A DNA stretch of 7,427 nt from Balneolaceae bacterium. GTDB taxonomy: Bacteria > Bacteroidota > Rhodothermia > Balneolales > Balneolaceae. The DNA lies in contig SLKH01000088.1 of the NCBI GenBank assembly GCA_007134665.1, positions 1-7,427 on the forward strand, read 5' to 3'. Numbering within the stretch: the first letter of the stretch is position 1; each line of letters begins with the position of its first letter. The position numbers were made by a program, and so were the translations under genes. The notes below the pieces were generated by a model. The model did not search any database. It saw nothing but the letters and a program-made list of their open reading frames with translations, and was not told where the DNA came from. This document shows positions 1 to 6,344 of the stretch, one piece after another.

Positions 1-476
1 ACAAAATCAAGCAGGTCTCCGGTACCGCTGCCACTTATGGATGAGACCGGGAACAGATCCTCGATACCGAGAGCATAGAATTCTGACGCGTTATATGTTC
101 GCTGTTCATTATCCGCTTTGTTGACTACGAGAATGACAGGTTTTTCCTGTTTCCTCAATAATTCTGCCACGGTGTGATCGAGTGGATTTATACCTGTTTC
201 AACGTCAACGATAAATAGAATAACATCCGATTCTTCAATTGCAATCTGAACCTGCTCCCTTATTCCTCTGGCTATCACATTGGAATCCTCAGGAAGATAA
301 CCGCCTGTATCAATTAGAGTGAAATTCACTCCATTCCAAAAGGTTTCTCCGTAGTGCCGATCCCGGGTAACACCGAGCTCATCGTGTACGATAGCTTCCC
401 TATGGCCAATCAAACGGTTAAAAAGCGTTGATTTGCCAACATTGGGTCTTCCGACAATTGAAACGATTGGGTTCAT
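1..476 (-). CDS. der: Ribosome-assembly GTPase Der (EngA), N-terminal part, cut by the window edge
   Basis: Reading leftward from the ATG at 474-476 gives 158 residues that stay open to the window edge. This is the first GTPase (G) domain of Der, which normally has two G domains in tandem plus a KH-like domain and about 430-440 residues, so nearly two thirds of the protein lies outside. Visible motifs are the P-loop GRPNVGKS (residues 9-16), switch I GVTRD (35-39), DTGG (56-59), NKAD (119-122) and a G5-like SSISG (145-149). Der acts in the cytoplasm in late maturation of the 50S ribosomal subunit. The start is firm, because MNPIVSIVGRP places the P-loop where the family has it and the ATG is the only sensible candidate. 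No Shine-Dalgarno is visible. The gene diverges from the small membrane-protein gene across 60 bp. It is absent from closed-ORF predictions only because it has no stop codon inside the window. Confidence 0.97.
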   Translation of the reverse strand, partial: MNPIVSIVGRPNVGKSTLFNRLIGHREAIVHDELGVTRDRHYGETFWNGVNFTLIDTGGYLPEDSNVIARGIREQVQIAIEESDVILFIVDVETGINPLDHTVAELLRKQEKPVILVVNKADNEQRTYNASEFYALGIEDLFPVSSISGSGTGDLLDF

Positions 477-493
477 GAAGTTTCGTTCTAATG

Positions 494-523
494 CTTATAT
501 TCCAGTACTCTGAAGTTACGCAA
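494..523 (-). promoter_or_regulatory. Candidate sigma-70-like promoter for der
   Basis: On the minus strand, TTGCGT (518-523) is followed after 18 bp by TATAAG (494-499), which differs from the consensus -10 at one base. Transcription would begin just upstream of the der ATG, leaving a leader of roughly 10 nt. It lies in the 60-bp divergent gap between der and the small membrane-protein gene, where a promoter is expected. The -35 match is poor and Bacteroidota-type promoters differ from E. coli ones, so this is only a candidate. Confidence 0.3.
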
Positions 524-536
524 TTTAAGAGACATC

Positions 537-770
537 ATGTTAGAAACCTTTTATAACAGTTTTGGTTTTACAGGAGCACTGGTACTCGCTTTTTTATTAT
601 TTATTTGCTTCATTTTTTGGATGGCCGGCCTTGCAGGAATCTCGATGAAGCAGGAAAGTAACAAAAAGAAGACTATCAGGCTGATTATTGCAGTGTTATT
701 GCCAATTTACCCTTTTTTCTGGATGATTTGGGATATGATCATACAAAAAAAAGATCTGAGAAAAGTCTGA
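537..770 (+). CDS. Small hydrophobic two-segment membrane protein, unknown function
   Basis: A 77-residue protein that I cannot assign to a family. Residues about 11-34 and 48-69 are long hydrophobic stretches rich in Phe, Leu, Ile and Trp, separated by a basic loop (K38, K43-K45, R48). It ends in a charged tail, KKDLRKV. Both the loop and the tail are positive, so the positive-inside rule does not settle the topology; segment 2 also holds a proline and an Asp (D66). It is the only plus-strand gene here. It starts 60 bp from the divergent der start and stops 15 bp before the convergent helicase stop. The start ATG at 537 has only a weak purine run (AAGAGA) upstream. Supporting a real gene are the clear two-helix layout, ordinary codon use and the exact fit between neighbours. 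An 8-A run (745-752) lies in the codons for the tail. No terminator hairpin is visible in 771-785, only the short palindrome AACCGGTT. Confidence 0.72.
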   Translation: MLETFYNSFGFTGALVLAFLLFICFIFWMAGLAGISMKQESNKKKTIRLIIAVLLPIYPFFWMIWDMIIQKKDLRKV

Positions 771-785
771 ACATAACCGGTTTAT

Positions 786-2795
786 TTAACTGCTTTCTAT
801 CCGTTTATGAGTATCCTCCTCGTTCTCTTCTATCAATAACCATGGCTCAAATAAATCTTTTGGTAATTCTTCAAGAAATCTGGAAGGGTTGGTGAAATAG
901 TCACCATATCCTCCCTGATAAAGTGCCGGATAAGTAAAATAGAGTTGTTCTTTTGCGCGAGTACATGCAACGTATAACAACCGAAGTTCTTCATCAATCT
1001 GCTCAGTATCATCGATTGCATATCCGGAAGGGATGATTCCATCAAGACACTGAATAATAAATACAATGCGCCACTCGAGGCCTTTTGCAGAATGTATCGT
1101 ACTCAGCACAAGCGGTGCTTCATCTTTTTGTGATGCCTCAGTATCATAAGCTGTAGCTTCTATCGGATCCAGGGTAATATCCTCGAGAAGTTGTTCAAGT
1201 GATCGGTATGATCCGGAAATATCAATAAAGGTTTCAAGGTCTTTCAGGCGCTTTGGATGATCGTCAAATCGTTTTTTACAGAATGATTCATAATACCGGA
1301 CAACTGTTTCAAGTACTTCGGGTACTGACTCACGTTTGGAATTCATATCATTAAATAAATCTGCCAATCCTTTAAGCTGTATGGCGTAGCGTTCACTGAT
1401 CGTACCAGCCTGATTGATTTGAAATGGTGTATCACTGTTGCGTATCCATTGAAATAAATCTTGTGCTGTTTTCGGGCCGATACCATCAATTAACATCAAA
1501 ACCCTGTTCCAGGATATTGTATCAAGTGGATTTATATAAACTTTTATATGGGCAAGTACATCCTTAACATGGGCAGCTTCCGTAAATTTCTGACCGCCAA
1601 ACTTTACATAAGGTATGTTTTTTTTGTTCAATTCGACTTCCAGGTCGAATGAATCTCTTCCATTTCTGAATAATACTGCGATATCATTCAGTTCGTACCC
1701 CTGTTCACGAAGCTGTAGTATCATTTGTGCCAGAAATCGGCTTTGGTCATTATGATTTGCAGCTTTCACAAGTCCGGGTAATTCTCCCTTTTCATTTTTT
1801 GTATAGAGTGATTTATCAAATTTTTCCCTGGCCTGTGTCAATACAGCATTGGATATGTCAAGTATTCGTTGTGTTGACCGATAATTTTCTTCAAGTTTAA
1901 TGATTTTAACATCATCAAAAATCTCCGGAAAAGCCATAATATTCCTGTGGTCAGCCCCCCTGAATGAATAGATGCTTTGAGCGTCATCGCCAACAGCCAT
2001 GATATTTTTATGTACAGAGCTGAAAAGCTGTGTCAAATCTGACTGCAGAGCATTGGTATCCTGGTATTCATCAACCAGCACATGCCGGTGTTTACCGGCT
2101 ACGGTTAAGCGTATATCATCAAAATCATTCAGAAGCTGGCATGTTCTGACAAGCAAGTCGTCAAAGTCCATCACTCCATTTTTTTCTTTATAATTCCGGA
2201 ACTCTGTAAATAGCTCTGAAATACTCTCAAGATGATATAAAAAATGAGGATATTGACTTTCAAGAGTTTCTGCCAGTGATTGCTGTTTATTTATACTGCT
2301 GCTAAAAATGTTATACAAAGTTGATTTTTTCGGAAACCGTGAATCACTCTTATTCAGTTTCATTTGTGCCCGTAAGAGCTGAATTGTATCCATTGAATCG
2401 GAGGCATCAATTATAGTGAAGTTTTCCGGATATCCAATTCGGCCGGCATATCGATGCAATATTTGATTACAGTAGAAGTGAAATGTTCCTCCTTTTACCC
2501 TGGAACATCGGTCATCAAGAATACGGCTTGCACGATTGATCATCTCATTGGAGGCTTTTCTTGTAAACGTAAGCAGCAGGATTTCAGACGGGTCGATTCC
2601 TGATTCGACAAGCCTGGCCACTCTGTAAACCAGTGTTCGTGTTTTACCCGTACCGGCCCCGGCAATTACTAAAGCCGGCCCATGATCATGATATACAGCT
2701 GATAACTGTGCATCGTTTAACAGATTTTCATAATCAATCTGGTAGTCTGGTTCCTTTGTCGTCCCGGGTTCTCTTTTTAAGACAAACTTTTTCAT
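786..2795 (-). CDS. UvrD/Rep-family SF1A ATP-dependent DNA helicase
   Basis: This 669-residue protein carries the full set of UvrD-type motifs: Q-motif Gln (Q30 in LNDAQ), Walker A AGAGTGKT (45-52), motif Ia TFTRKA (76-81), GTFH (103-106), Walker B VDEYQD (241-246), motif III GDDAQSIYSFRGA (269-281), motif IV ENYRST (303-308), motif V TIHSAKGLEW (566-575) and motif VI YVACTRAK with arginine finger R613. The 2B subdomain is present, including the GIGPKTA turn (438-444). It therefore unwinds DNA 3'-to-5' using ATP, in repair or replication restart. It is shorter than PcrA/UvrD (about 720-730 residues): only about 55 residues follow motif VI and the C-terminal Tudor-like domain seems absent. I cannot separate a UvrD, PcrA, Rep or YjcD-like role from sequence alone, so no symbol is given. 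It is the last gene of the minus-strand block, 48 bp after the carboxypeptidase, and its stop faces the small membrane-protein gene 15 bp away. Confidence 0.95.
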   Translation of the reverse strand: MKKFVLKREPGTTKEPDYQIDYENLLNDAQLSAVYHDHGPALVIAGAGTGKTRTLVYRVARLVESGIDPSEILLLTFTRKASNEMINRASRILDDRCSRVKGGTFHFYCNQILHRYAGRIGYPENFTIIDASDSMDTIQLLRAQMKLNKSDSRFPKKSTLYNIFSSSINKQQSLAETLESQYPHFLYHLESISELFTEFRNYKEKNGVMDFDDLLVRTCQLLNDFDDIRLTVAGKHRHVLVDEYQDTNALQSDLTQLFSSVHKNIMAVGDDAQSIYSFRGADHRNIMAFPEIFDDVKIIKLEENYRSTQRILDISNAVLTQAREKFDKSLYTKNEKGELPGLVKAANHNDQSRFLAQMILQLREQGYELNDIAVLFRNGRDSFDLEVELNKKNIPYVKFGGQKFTEAAHVKDVLAHIKVYINPLDTISWNRVLMLIDGIGPKTAQDLFQWIRNSDTPFQINQAGTISERYAIQLKGLADLFNDMNSKRESVPEVLETVVRYYESFCKKRFDDHPKRLKDLETFIDISGSYRSLEQLLEDITLDPIEATAYDTEASQKDEAPLVLSTIHSAKGLEWRIVFIIQCLDGIIPSGYAIDDTEQIDEELRLLYVACTRAKEQLYFTYPALYQGGYGDYFTNPSRFLEELPKDLFEPWLLIEENEEDTHKRIESS

Positions 2796-2821
2796 GGCTG
2801 AATCTATGAAAAATCAACCGG

Positions 2822-2839
2822 TATGTAAAATATATGTAA
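2822..2839. repeat. Pair of TATGTAA direct repeats in the carboxypeptidase-helicase gap
   Basis: TATGTAA occurs at 2822-2828 and again at 2833-2839, an 11-bp spacing that puts both copies on the same face of the helix. On the transcribed (minus) strand they read TTACATA and flank TATATT (2829-2834), which resembles a -10 element. No matching -35 is present. This is the second largest gap of the block, so an internal promoter or operator for the helicase is possible. The AT-rich context makes chance a serious alternative. Confidence 0.3.
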
Positions 2840-2843
2840 TGGG

Positions 2844-3860
2844 TTAGCTGACAGATTTTTCAAGCAATTGGATCGTGCCTTCTGAAGAATCGATTTTTGC
2901 TTTAATTCCGATTGGGATGGTAAAATTATTTGGTTCGTGACTGATCATGGATCCGCTAAATGCAGGTATTCCGAGCGGTTTGAGATAATGATCAAAAATA
3001 TTTTCTAAAGAAAGTGATACGGGCTGACTCTCTCTGCAATTTGTGCACTTACCGAAAATAAAGCCATTCAATTTCTTCAATATACCACTTAACTGAAGCT
3101 GCGACATCAGCCGGTCGATGCGGTAGATATCTTCTCCGACATCTTCAAGGAAGAGAATCGCACCGGTCATATCGGGCAGGTATTGGCTTCCAATAAGTGA
3201 GGTCACCAATGTCAGGTTTCCACCCAGGAGCTTTCCGGTCGCGACACCAGGAGTTATCGTAAATATATTGTGCTTTTCTTTTCCCGGATTCTTCAATAAT
3301 GGTTTTACAACATTGCCGGTAATAGTATTGTGAAAATGATTTTTTGTAAATATAGTCCAATCAGAGTTACCGTTTGGGCCGTGAAATGTGACCAGTCCTG
3401 TTTTTTTATAAATTGAGAAATGAAGAGCCGTAATGTCACTGAAGCCACAGAAAACCTTCGGATTTTCCCTGATATTATCAAAATCAACCAGGTTTAGAAT
3501 TCTATTCGACCCCCACCCTCCCCGAACAGTTACAATACCGTTAATTTCCGGATCAGAAAAAAAATCATTCAGATCACTGGCACGTTCTTTGTCAGTTCCG
3601 GCAAGATAACCGTACCGTTTTCTAACATTTTTTCCAAATCGAACCCGAAAACCCAGGGATTCCATAACATTCTGCATATTCTCATAAAGCTGTTCATCAA
3701 ATAAAATACCTGCAGGTGCGATGAAACCAATTGTATCGCCAGGTTTAAGCGCTTTAGGAAGTATCCTTTCCGGTAAATCTTTACGGGAATGTAATAAATT
3801 AGGTATCAGTGATGCTGTAACGAAAAGCCCCGATGTTTTTAAGAATTCACGTCGTAGCAT
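2844..3860 (-). CDS. Tat-exported LD-carboxypeptidase, peptidase family S66
   Basis: This 338-residue protein matches the S66 (LdcA-like) muropeptide carboxypeptidases, which cleave the bond between meso-diaminopimelate and the terminal D-alanine of peptidoglycan tetrapeptides. The predicted catalytic Ser-Glu-His triad is complete by motif: nucleophile S141 in CGFSDIT, E239 in FLEDVGEDIYRIDR, and H308 in SHEPNNFTIPIG. Also present are the conserved N-terminal PGDTIGFIAPAG (40-51) and VRGGWGSNR (112-120). The N-terminus MLRREFLKTSG plus a hydrophobic run to about residue 23 looks like a twin-arginine (Tat) signal, with R3-R4 and FLK. No clear AxA cleavage site follows, so it could be exported and released or stay anchored. 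The mature part starts about residue 30 and has family-typical length. The gene begins 2 bp after the nadD stop, which suggests translational coupling. Classical LdcA is cytoplasmic and serves recycling; export here is inferred from the signal only. Confidence 0.9.
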   Translation of the reverse strand: MLRREFLKTSGLFVTASLIPNLLHSRKDLPERILPKALKPGDTIGFIAPAGILFDEQLYENMQNVMESLGFRVRFGKNVRKRYGYLAGTDKERASDLNDFFSDPEINGIVTVRGGWGSNRILNLVDFDNIRENPKVFCGFSDITALHFSIYKKTGLVTFHGPNGNSDWTIFTKNHFHNTITGNVVKPLLKNPGKEKHNIFTITPGVATGKLLGGNLTLVTSLIGSQYLPDMTGAILFLEDVGEDIYRIDRLMSQLQLSGILKKLNGFIFGKCTNCRESQPVSLSLENIFDHYLKPLGIPAFSGSMISHEPNNFTIPIGIKAKIDSSEGTIQLLEKSVS

Positions 3861-3862
3861 GG

Positions 3863-4450
3863 TTATGTATCATATAGGTGATGCTTTAGTATGTAATCTA
3901 ATACCTCATCCGGCAGACCATCACTTATTTTCAATCCATAATCAGCTTGTTTTCGGATTGCAGTTGATGAAATTTTAACCGGTTGATGATCAACAAAGAT
4001 ACTTTTTTCAAGTAACTCTTCTGAAACATCATCCAGTGATATTTCAGGACGTTCAGCTACCAGCAAAGTAACCCTGTTAAGAATTTGTCTGTATTCATAC
4101 CAGCTTTTGAAATTTTTTAATGAGTCTCCCCCGATGCAGAGAAAGTAAAGGTTGTCAGGGTTGGATTTCTGCAGATGTTTGACCGTCTGTAAAGTATAGG
4201 ATGGTGCAGGCAGCCGGGTTTCCAAATCACTAATATCAATATTATCCCATCCCTGATATGCAAGTTCAAGCATTTGTAATCTGTGCTTAAGGGATAGTAT
4301 CGATTTGCCCTGTTTGTGCGGAGGGGATGGTGAAGGCAATATCAGCAGTTGATTGATAATCTTGCTTTCAAGAAAAGATCGGGAAATCGAGAGGTGTCCA
4401 AGATGCACCGGATCGAATACCCCCCCGAAAATTCCGATTCTATCAGCCAT
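3863..4450 (-). CDS. nadD: Nicotinate-nucleotide adenylyltransferase NadD
   Basis: NadD transfers AMP from ATP to nicotinate mononucleotide, giving deamido-NAD in the cytoplasmic NAD pathway. The 195-residue protein shows the nucleotidyltransferase signature GGVFDPVHLGH (9-19) with HxGH at 16-19, PSPPHK (41-46), SYT (84-86), IGGDS (106-110) with W117, and the C-terminal ISSTAIR (160-166). Length is normal for bacterial NadD. I chose the ATG at 4448-4450 (MADRIGIFGG), which gives the usual short lead into the signature. The frame is open four codons further to a TTG at 4460-4462, so a slightly longer form cannot be excluded. No Shine-Dalgarno marks either start. It lies 19 bp after bamD (7 bp with the TTG start) and 2 bp before the carboxypeptidase, within the minus-strand operon. 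No functional link with its envelope neighbours is evident beyond shared expression. Confidence 0.95.
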   Translation of the reverse strand: MADRIGIFGGVFDPVHLGHLSISRSFLESKIINQLLILPSPSPPHKQGKSILSLKHRLQMLELAYQGWDNIDISDLETRLPAPSYTLQTVKHLQKSNPDNLYFLCIGGDSLKNFKSWYEYRQILNRVTLLVAERPEISLDDVSEELLEKSIFVDHQPVKISSTAIRKQADYGLKISDGLPDEVLDYILKHHLYDT

Positions 4451-4469
4451 AGAATTGGTCAAAATTCAT

Positions 4470-5297
4470 TTAGCTGCTTGCAGTAACGGTTTCTTCATCG
4501 GCTTCTGTGCTGAACCGGGCCAATGCCTCAACAGCTCTGTCGTAAAGATCTTCAGCTCTTGATCGGTTTTCACCTCTTGGGAATAGTTCAAGATATTTTT
4601 CATAGCTTTCAACTGCTTTTTGATATCTTTCCTCCTGACGGGCTGTGACACTATTGCTTGCATATTGGATATATGCATCGATTTGTCTTACTAAAGCCTG
4701 TTCTGCAAAATCTGATTCAGGATACCTGTCGATCACAATATCATAGTAGATTGCAGCAGCATTATACCTGTTGGTTCTCATATAAAATTCAGCAGCTTCA
4801 AAATTCTTACGTGCAAGCTTGTTTCGAAGCTCATCGATTTTATCACTTACCTCCGAAATCCGTTCGGAGTTTGGATATCGAGCCAGAAAAAGCCTGAACT
4901 GCTCAATAGCCCTGTGTGTTTGCGTCTGATCTATATTATAACGCGGACTCAAATTGTAATAAGAAAGTGCAGCTTTGAAGTCAACTTCCTGTCTTCTTTG
5001 TGAGTTAGGATGGCTTTGTGAATATCGTTCATACTCTGAGGCCGCAAGAAGGTACTGACGATTATTAAAATGACTTTCCGCCAGGTAATATTGGGCATTT
5101 TGTCCAAAATCCGTACCACGACCGATTGATATAACTGTCTCAAAAGCATTAGCCGCATCTCTCCATCGCTCCTCTTCATACAGTGAGTAAGCTTTTTCAA
5201 ATGCAACTTCAAGAGTGTCGCCGGGCCTGATAAGTTCCTGGCTTCTGCATGAAGCGATGATAAAAACAATGATAAGCAGCAGGGATAATTTCTTCAT
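4470..5297 (-). CDS. bamD: Outer-membrane protein assembly factor BamD (lipoprotein)
   Basis: A 275-residue lipoprotein with a short signal peptide (MKKLSLLLII...) and a lipobox ending in C17 (IIASC), followed by helical TPR-type repeats through about residue 240. Distinctive BamD features are ASEYERYSQSHPNS (86-99), the ALSYYN segment (110-115), the DQTQTHRAIEQFRLFLARYPNS stretch (123-144, known from the family as DQ(T)...A...F..F..RYPNS), DELRNKLARKNFEAAEFY (155-172) and a last repeat near 225-240 (AVESYEKYLELFP). BamD works with the beta-barrel BamA at the periplasmic face of the outer membrane to insert beta-barrel proteins. E. coli BamD is about 245 residues, and the extra length here is mostly an acidic and Ser/Thr-rich tail. 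The ATG lies 5 bp after the stop of the upstream prenyltransferase gene, so coupled translation is likely. BamD is essential in E. coli; I infer but cannot show that here. Confidence 0.93.
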   Translation of the reverse strand: MKKLSLLLIIVFIIASCRSQELIRPGDTLEVAFEKAYSLYEEERWRDAANAFETVISIGRGTDFGQNAQYYLAESHFNNRQYLLAASEYERYSQSHPNSQRRQEVDFKAALSYYNLSPRYNIDQTQTHRAIEQFRLFLARYPNSERISEVSDKIDELRNKLARKNFEAAEFYMRTNRYNAAAIYYDIVIDRYPESDFAEQALVRQIDAYIQYASNSVTARQEERYQKAVESYEKYLELFPRGENRSRAEDLYDRAVEALARFSTEADEETVTASS

Positions 5298-5308
5298 ACT
5301 GATCAGTA
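5297..5308. repeat. 12-bp perfect palindrome at the prenyltransferase-bamD junction
   Basis: TACTGATCAGTA is its own reverse complement. It covers the prenyltransferase stop codon (TGA, 5303-5305), the 5-bp gap and the first base of the bamD ATG. A looser version (AATTGATCAGTT) sits at 6334-6345, right after the fni stop codon. There is no loop, so it is not a hairpin terminator. It is either a protein-binding palindrome or chance; nothing else supports a function. Confidence 0.35.
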
Positions 5309-6295
5309 ATCTCGATTTTTTAAAAAATTTAATAGTGAAACAAGATCTGTTTTAAAAGTGGAATCTTCAAATGAGTTCATCAGATCCAGAACATTTTGAT
5401 AATATGCACTCACTTTCTCTTCAGTTTTCCGAATAGTACCGGTTTGTTCATAGATATCAATCACACGTTCAACGTCCGTATCAGTTAAATAATTTTGCTG
5501 TGACAATCTGTGTAACTCTTTTTTTTGGATTTCATTGCTCAATTCAAAAGCAAGCAGCAGAAGATACGTTTTTTTTCCTTCCCTGATATCACCACCTTGA
5601 ACTTTTCCAAACTTTTCAGGATCAGCTACCACATCCAACAGGTCGTCCTGTATTTGAAATGCAAGTCCCATCTGTTTGCCTACCTGTCTGAGATAATCGA
5701 TCTGTTCATCACTACCCGCCCCGACAATACCTCCCATCGATAATGAGCCACTGAGCAGTGCAGAAGTTTTCCCTTCTATCATTTTCAGATACAAGCCGGT
5801 ATGAACATCATTAGAACCTTCAAATTCCATATCCAATGCCTGGCCTTCACATACTGTTTTTATTGAATCAAGCAAAGTTTTATATAATGCCGAAAATTGC
5901 TCTCGGGATACTGTTGTATCAGATCCATATAAATTTAGTTGTTGAAATGCCTCAGTATGCAGAAGATCTCCTACAAGAATTGCAGTCGGTATACCCCATT
6001 TGGAATGGACGCTCGGTTTGCCTCGTCTTGAATCTGCTTCATCCATAATATCGTCATGTACTAATGTAAAATTATGAATTAATTCAACAGCGAGTGCAGC
6101 AGGAACAGCTTTCCTGACAGCTTCATCTCTTCCGCAAATTCCGGCACCGAGAAGTGTTAGTAACGGCCTGATTCTTTTACCACCATTTTTAAGAATATAT
6201 CGGCACGGTTCATATAAACTTGCCGGATCACAATCAAAAGGAATTTTCTTGAGTTCACGATCGATGAGAGGTACGTACTTACTGAAGATATTCAA
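5303..6295 (-). CDS. Short-chain polyprenyl (probably geranylgeranyl) diphosphate synthase
   Basis: A 330-residue all-trans prenyltransferase that condenses allylic diphosphates with IPP. Motifs are GGKRIRP (38-44), the first aspartate-rich motif DDIMDEADSRRG (81-92, DDxxD spacing), GK-T (175-177), the second aspartate-rich motif QDDLLD (216-221), then GGDI (234-237) and KKT (241-243). Chain-length clue: Phe76 lies five residues before D81, and the first motif has no two-residue insertion. This is the arrangement of archaeal type I GGPP synthases, so C20 (perhaps C15) product is inferred. Bacterial IspA-type enzymes have DDxxxxD, and long-chain synthases usually have a small residue at -5. 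The start is TTG (6293-6295): upstream the frame meets a stop at 6317-6319 with no ATG or GTG between, and the next in-frame ATG lies inside the first aspartate motif. It lies 49 bp after fni, which supplies its DMAPP, and 5 bp before bamD. Confidence 0.93.
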   Translation of the reverse strand: MNIFSKYVPLIDRELKKIPFDCDPASLYEPCRYILKNGGKRIRPLLTLLGAGICGRDEAVRKAVPAALAVELIHNFTLVHDDIMDEADSRRGKPSVHSKWGIPTAILVGDLLHTEAFQQLNLYGSDTTVSREQFSALYKTLLDSIKTVCEGQALDMEFEGSNDVHTGLYLKMIEGKTSALLSGSLSMGGIVGAGSDEQIDYLRQVGKQMGLAFQIQDDLLDVVADPEKFGKVQGGDIREGKKTYLLLLAFELSNEIQKKELHRLSQQNYLTDTDVERVIDIYEQTGTIRKTEEKVSAYYQNVLDLMNSFEDSTFKTDLVSLLNFLKNRDY

Positions 6296-6344
6296 AGAAT
6301 CTGGCTTAAAATTTATCTAAAACAGAATATACAAATTGATCAGT

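Noticed and set aside
30..60. Odd switch I of Der (DELGVTRDR instead of the usual proline-containing form)
   Set aside because: The position before GVTRD varies among Der proteins of the Bacteroidota group, and the Thr and Arg-Asp needed for the switch are intact.
771..785. Bidirectional terminator between the two convergent genes
   Set aside because: Only the loopless palindrome AACCGGTT is present, with no stem-loop or clear U-run pair, so I do not call a terminator.
833..1066. 77-codon minus-strand ORF inside the helicase gene
   Set aside because: It is a frame shadow under helicase motif VI, with no independent start context.
3721..3978. 85-codon plus-strand ORF across the carboxypeptidase and nadD junction
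   Set aside because: It lies antisense to the signal-peptide codons of the carboxypeptidase and the C-terminus of nadD, both firmly identified, and shows no recognisable motif.
4451..4462. Longer NadD starting at TTG (4460-4462)
   Set aside because: The ATG four codons downstream gives the typical NadD lead into the GGxFDPxHxGH signature, and the longer form adds residues without similarity. It cannot be fully excluded.
4949..5269. 106-codon ORF on the minus strand in another frame of bamD
   Set aside because: It overlaps the bamD signal peptide and TPR codons entirely. The bamD frame carries the lipobox and family motifs, so this is a frame shadow.
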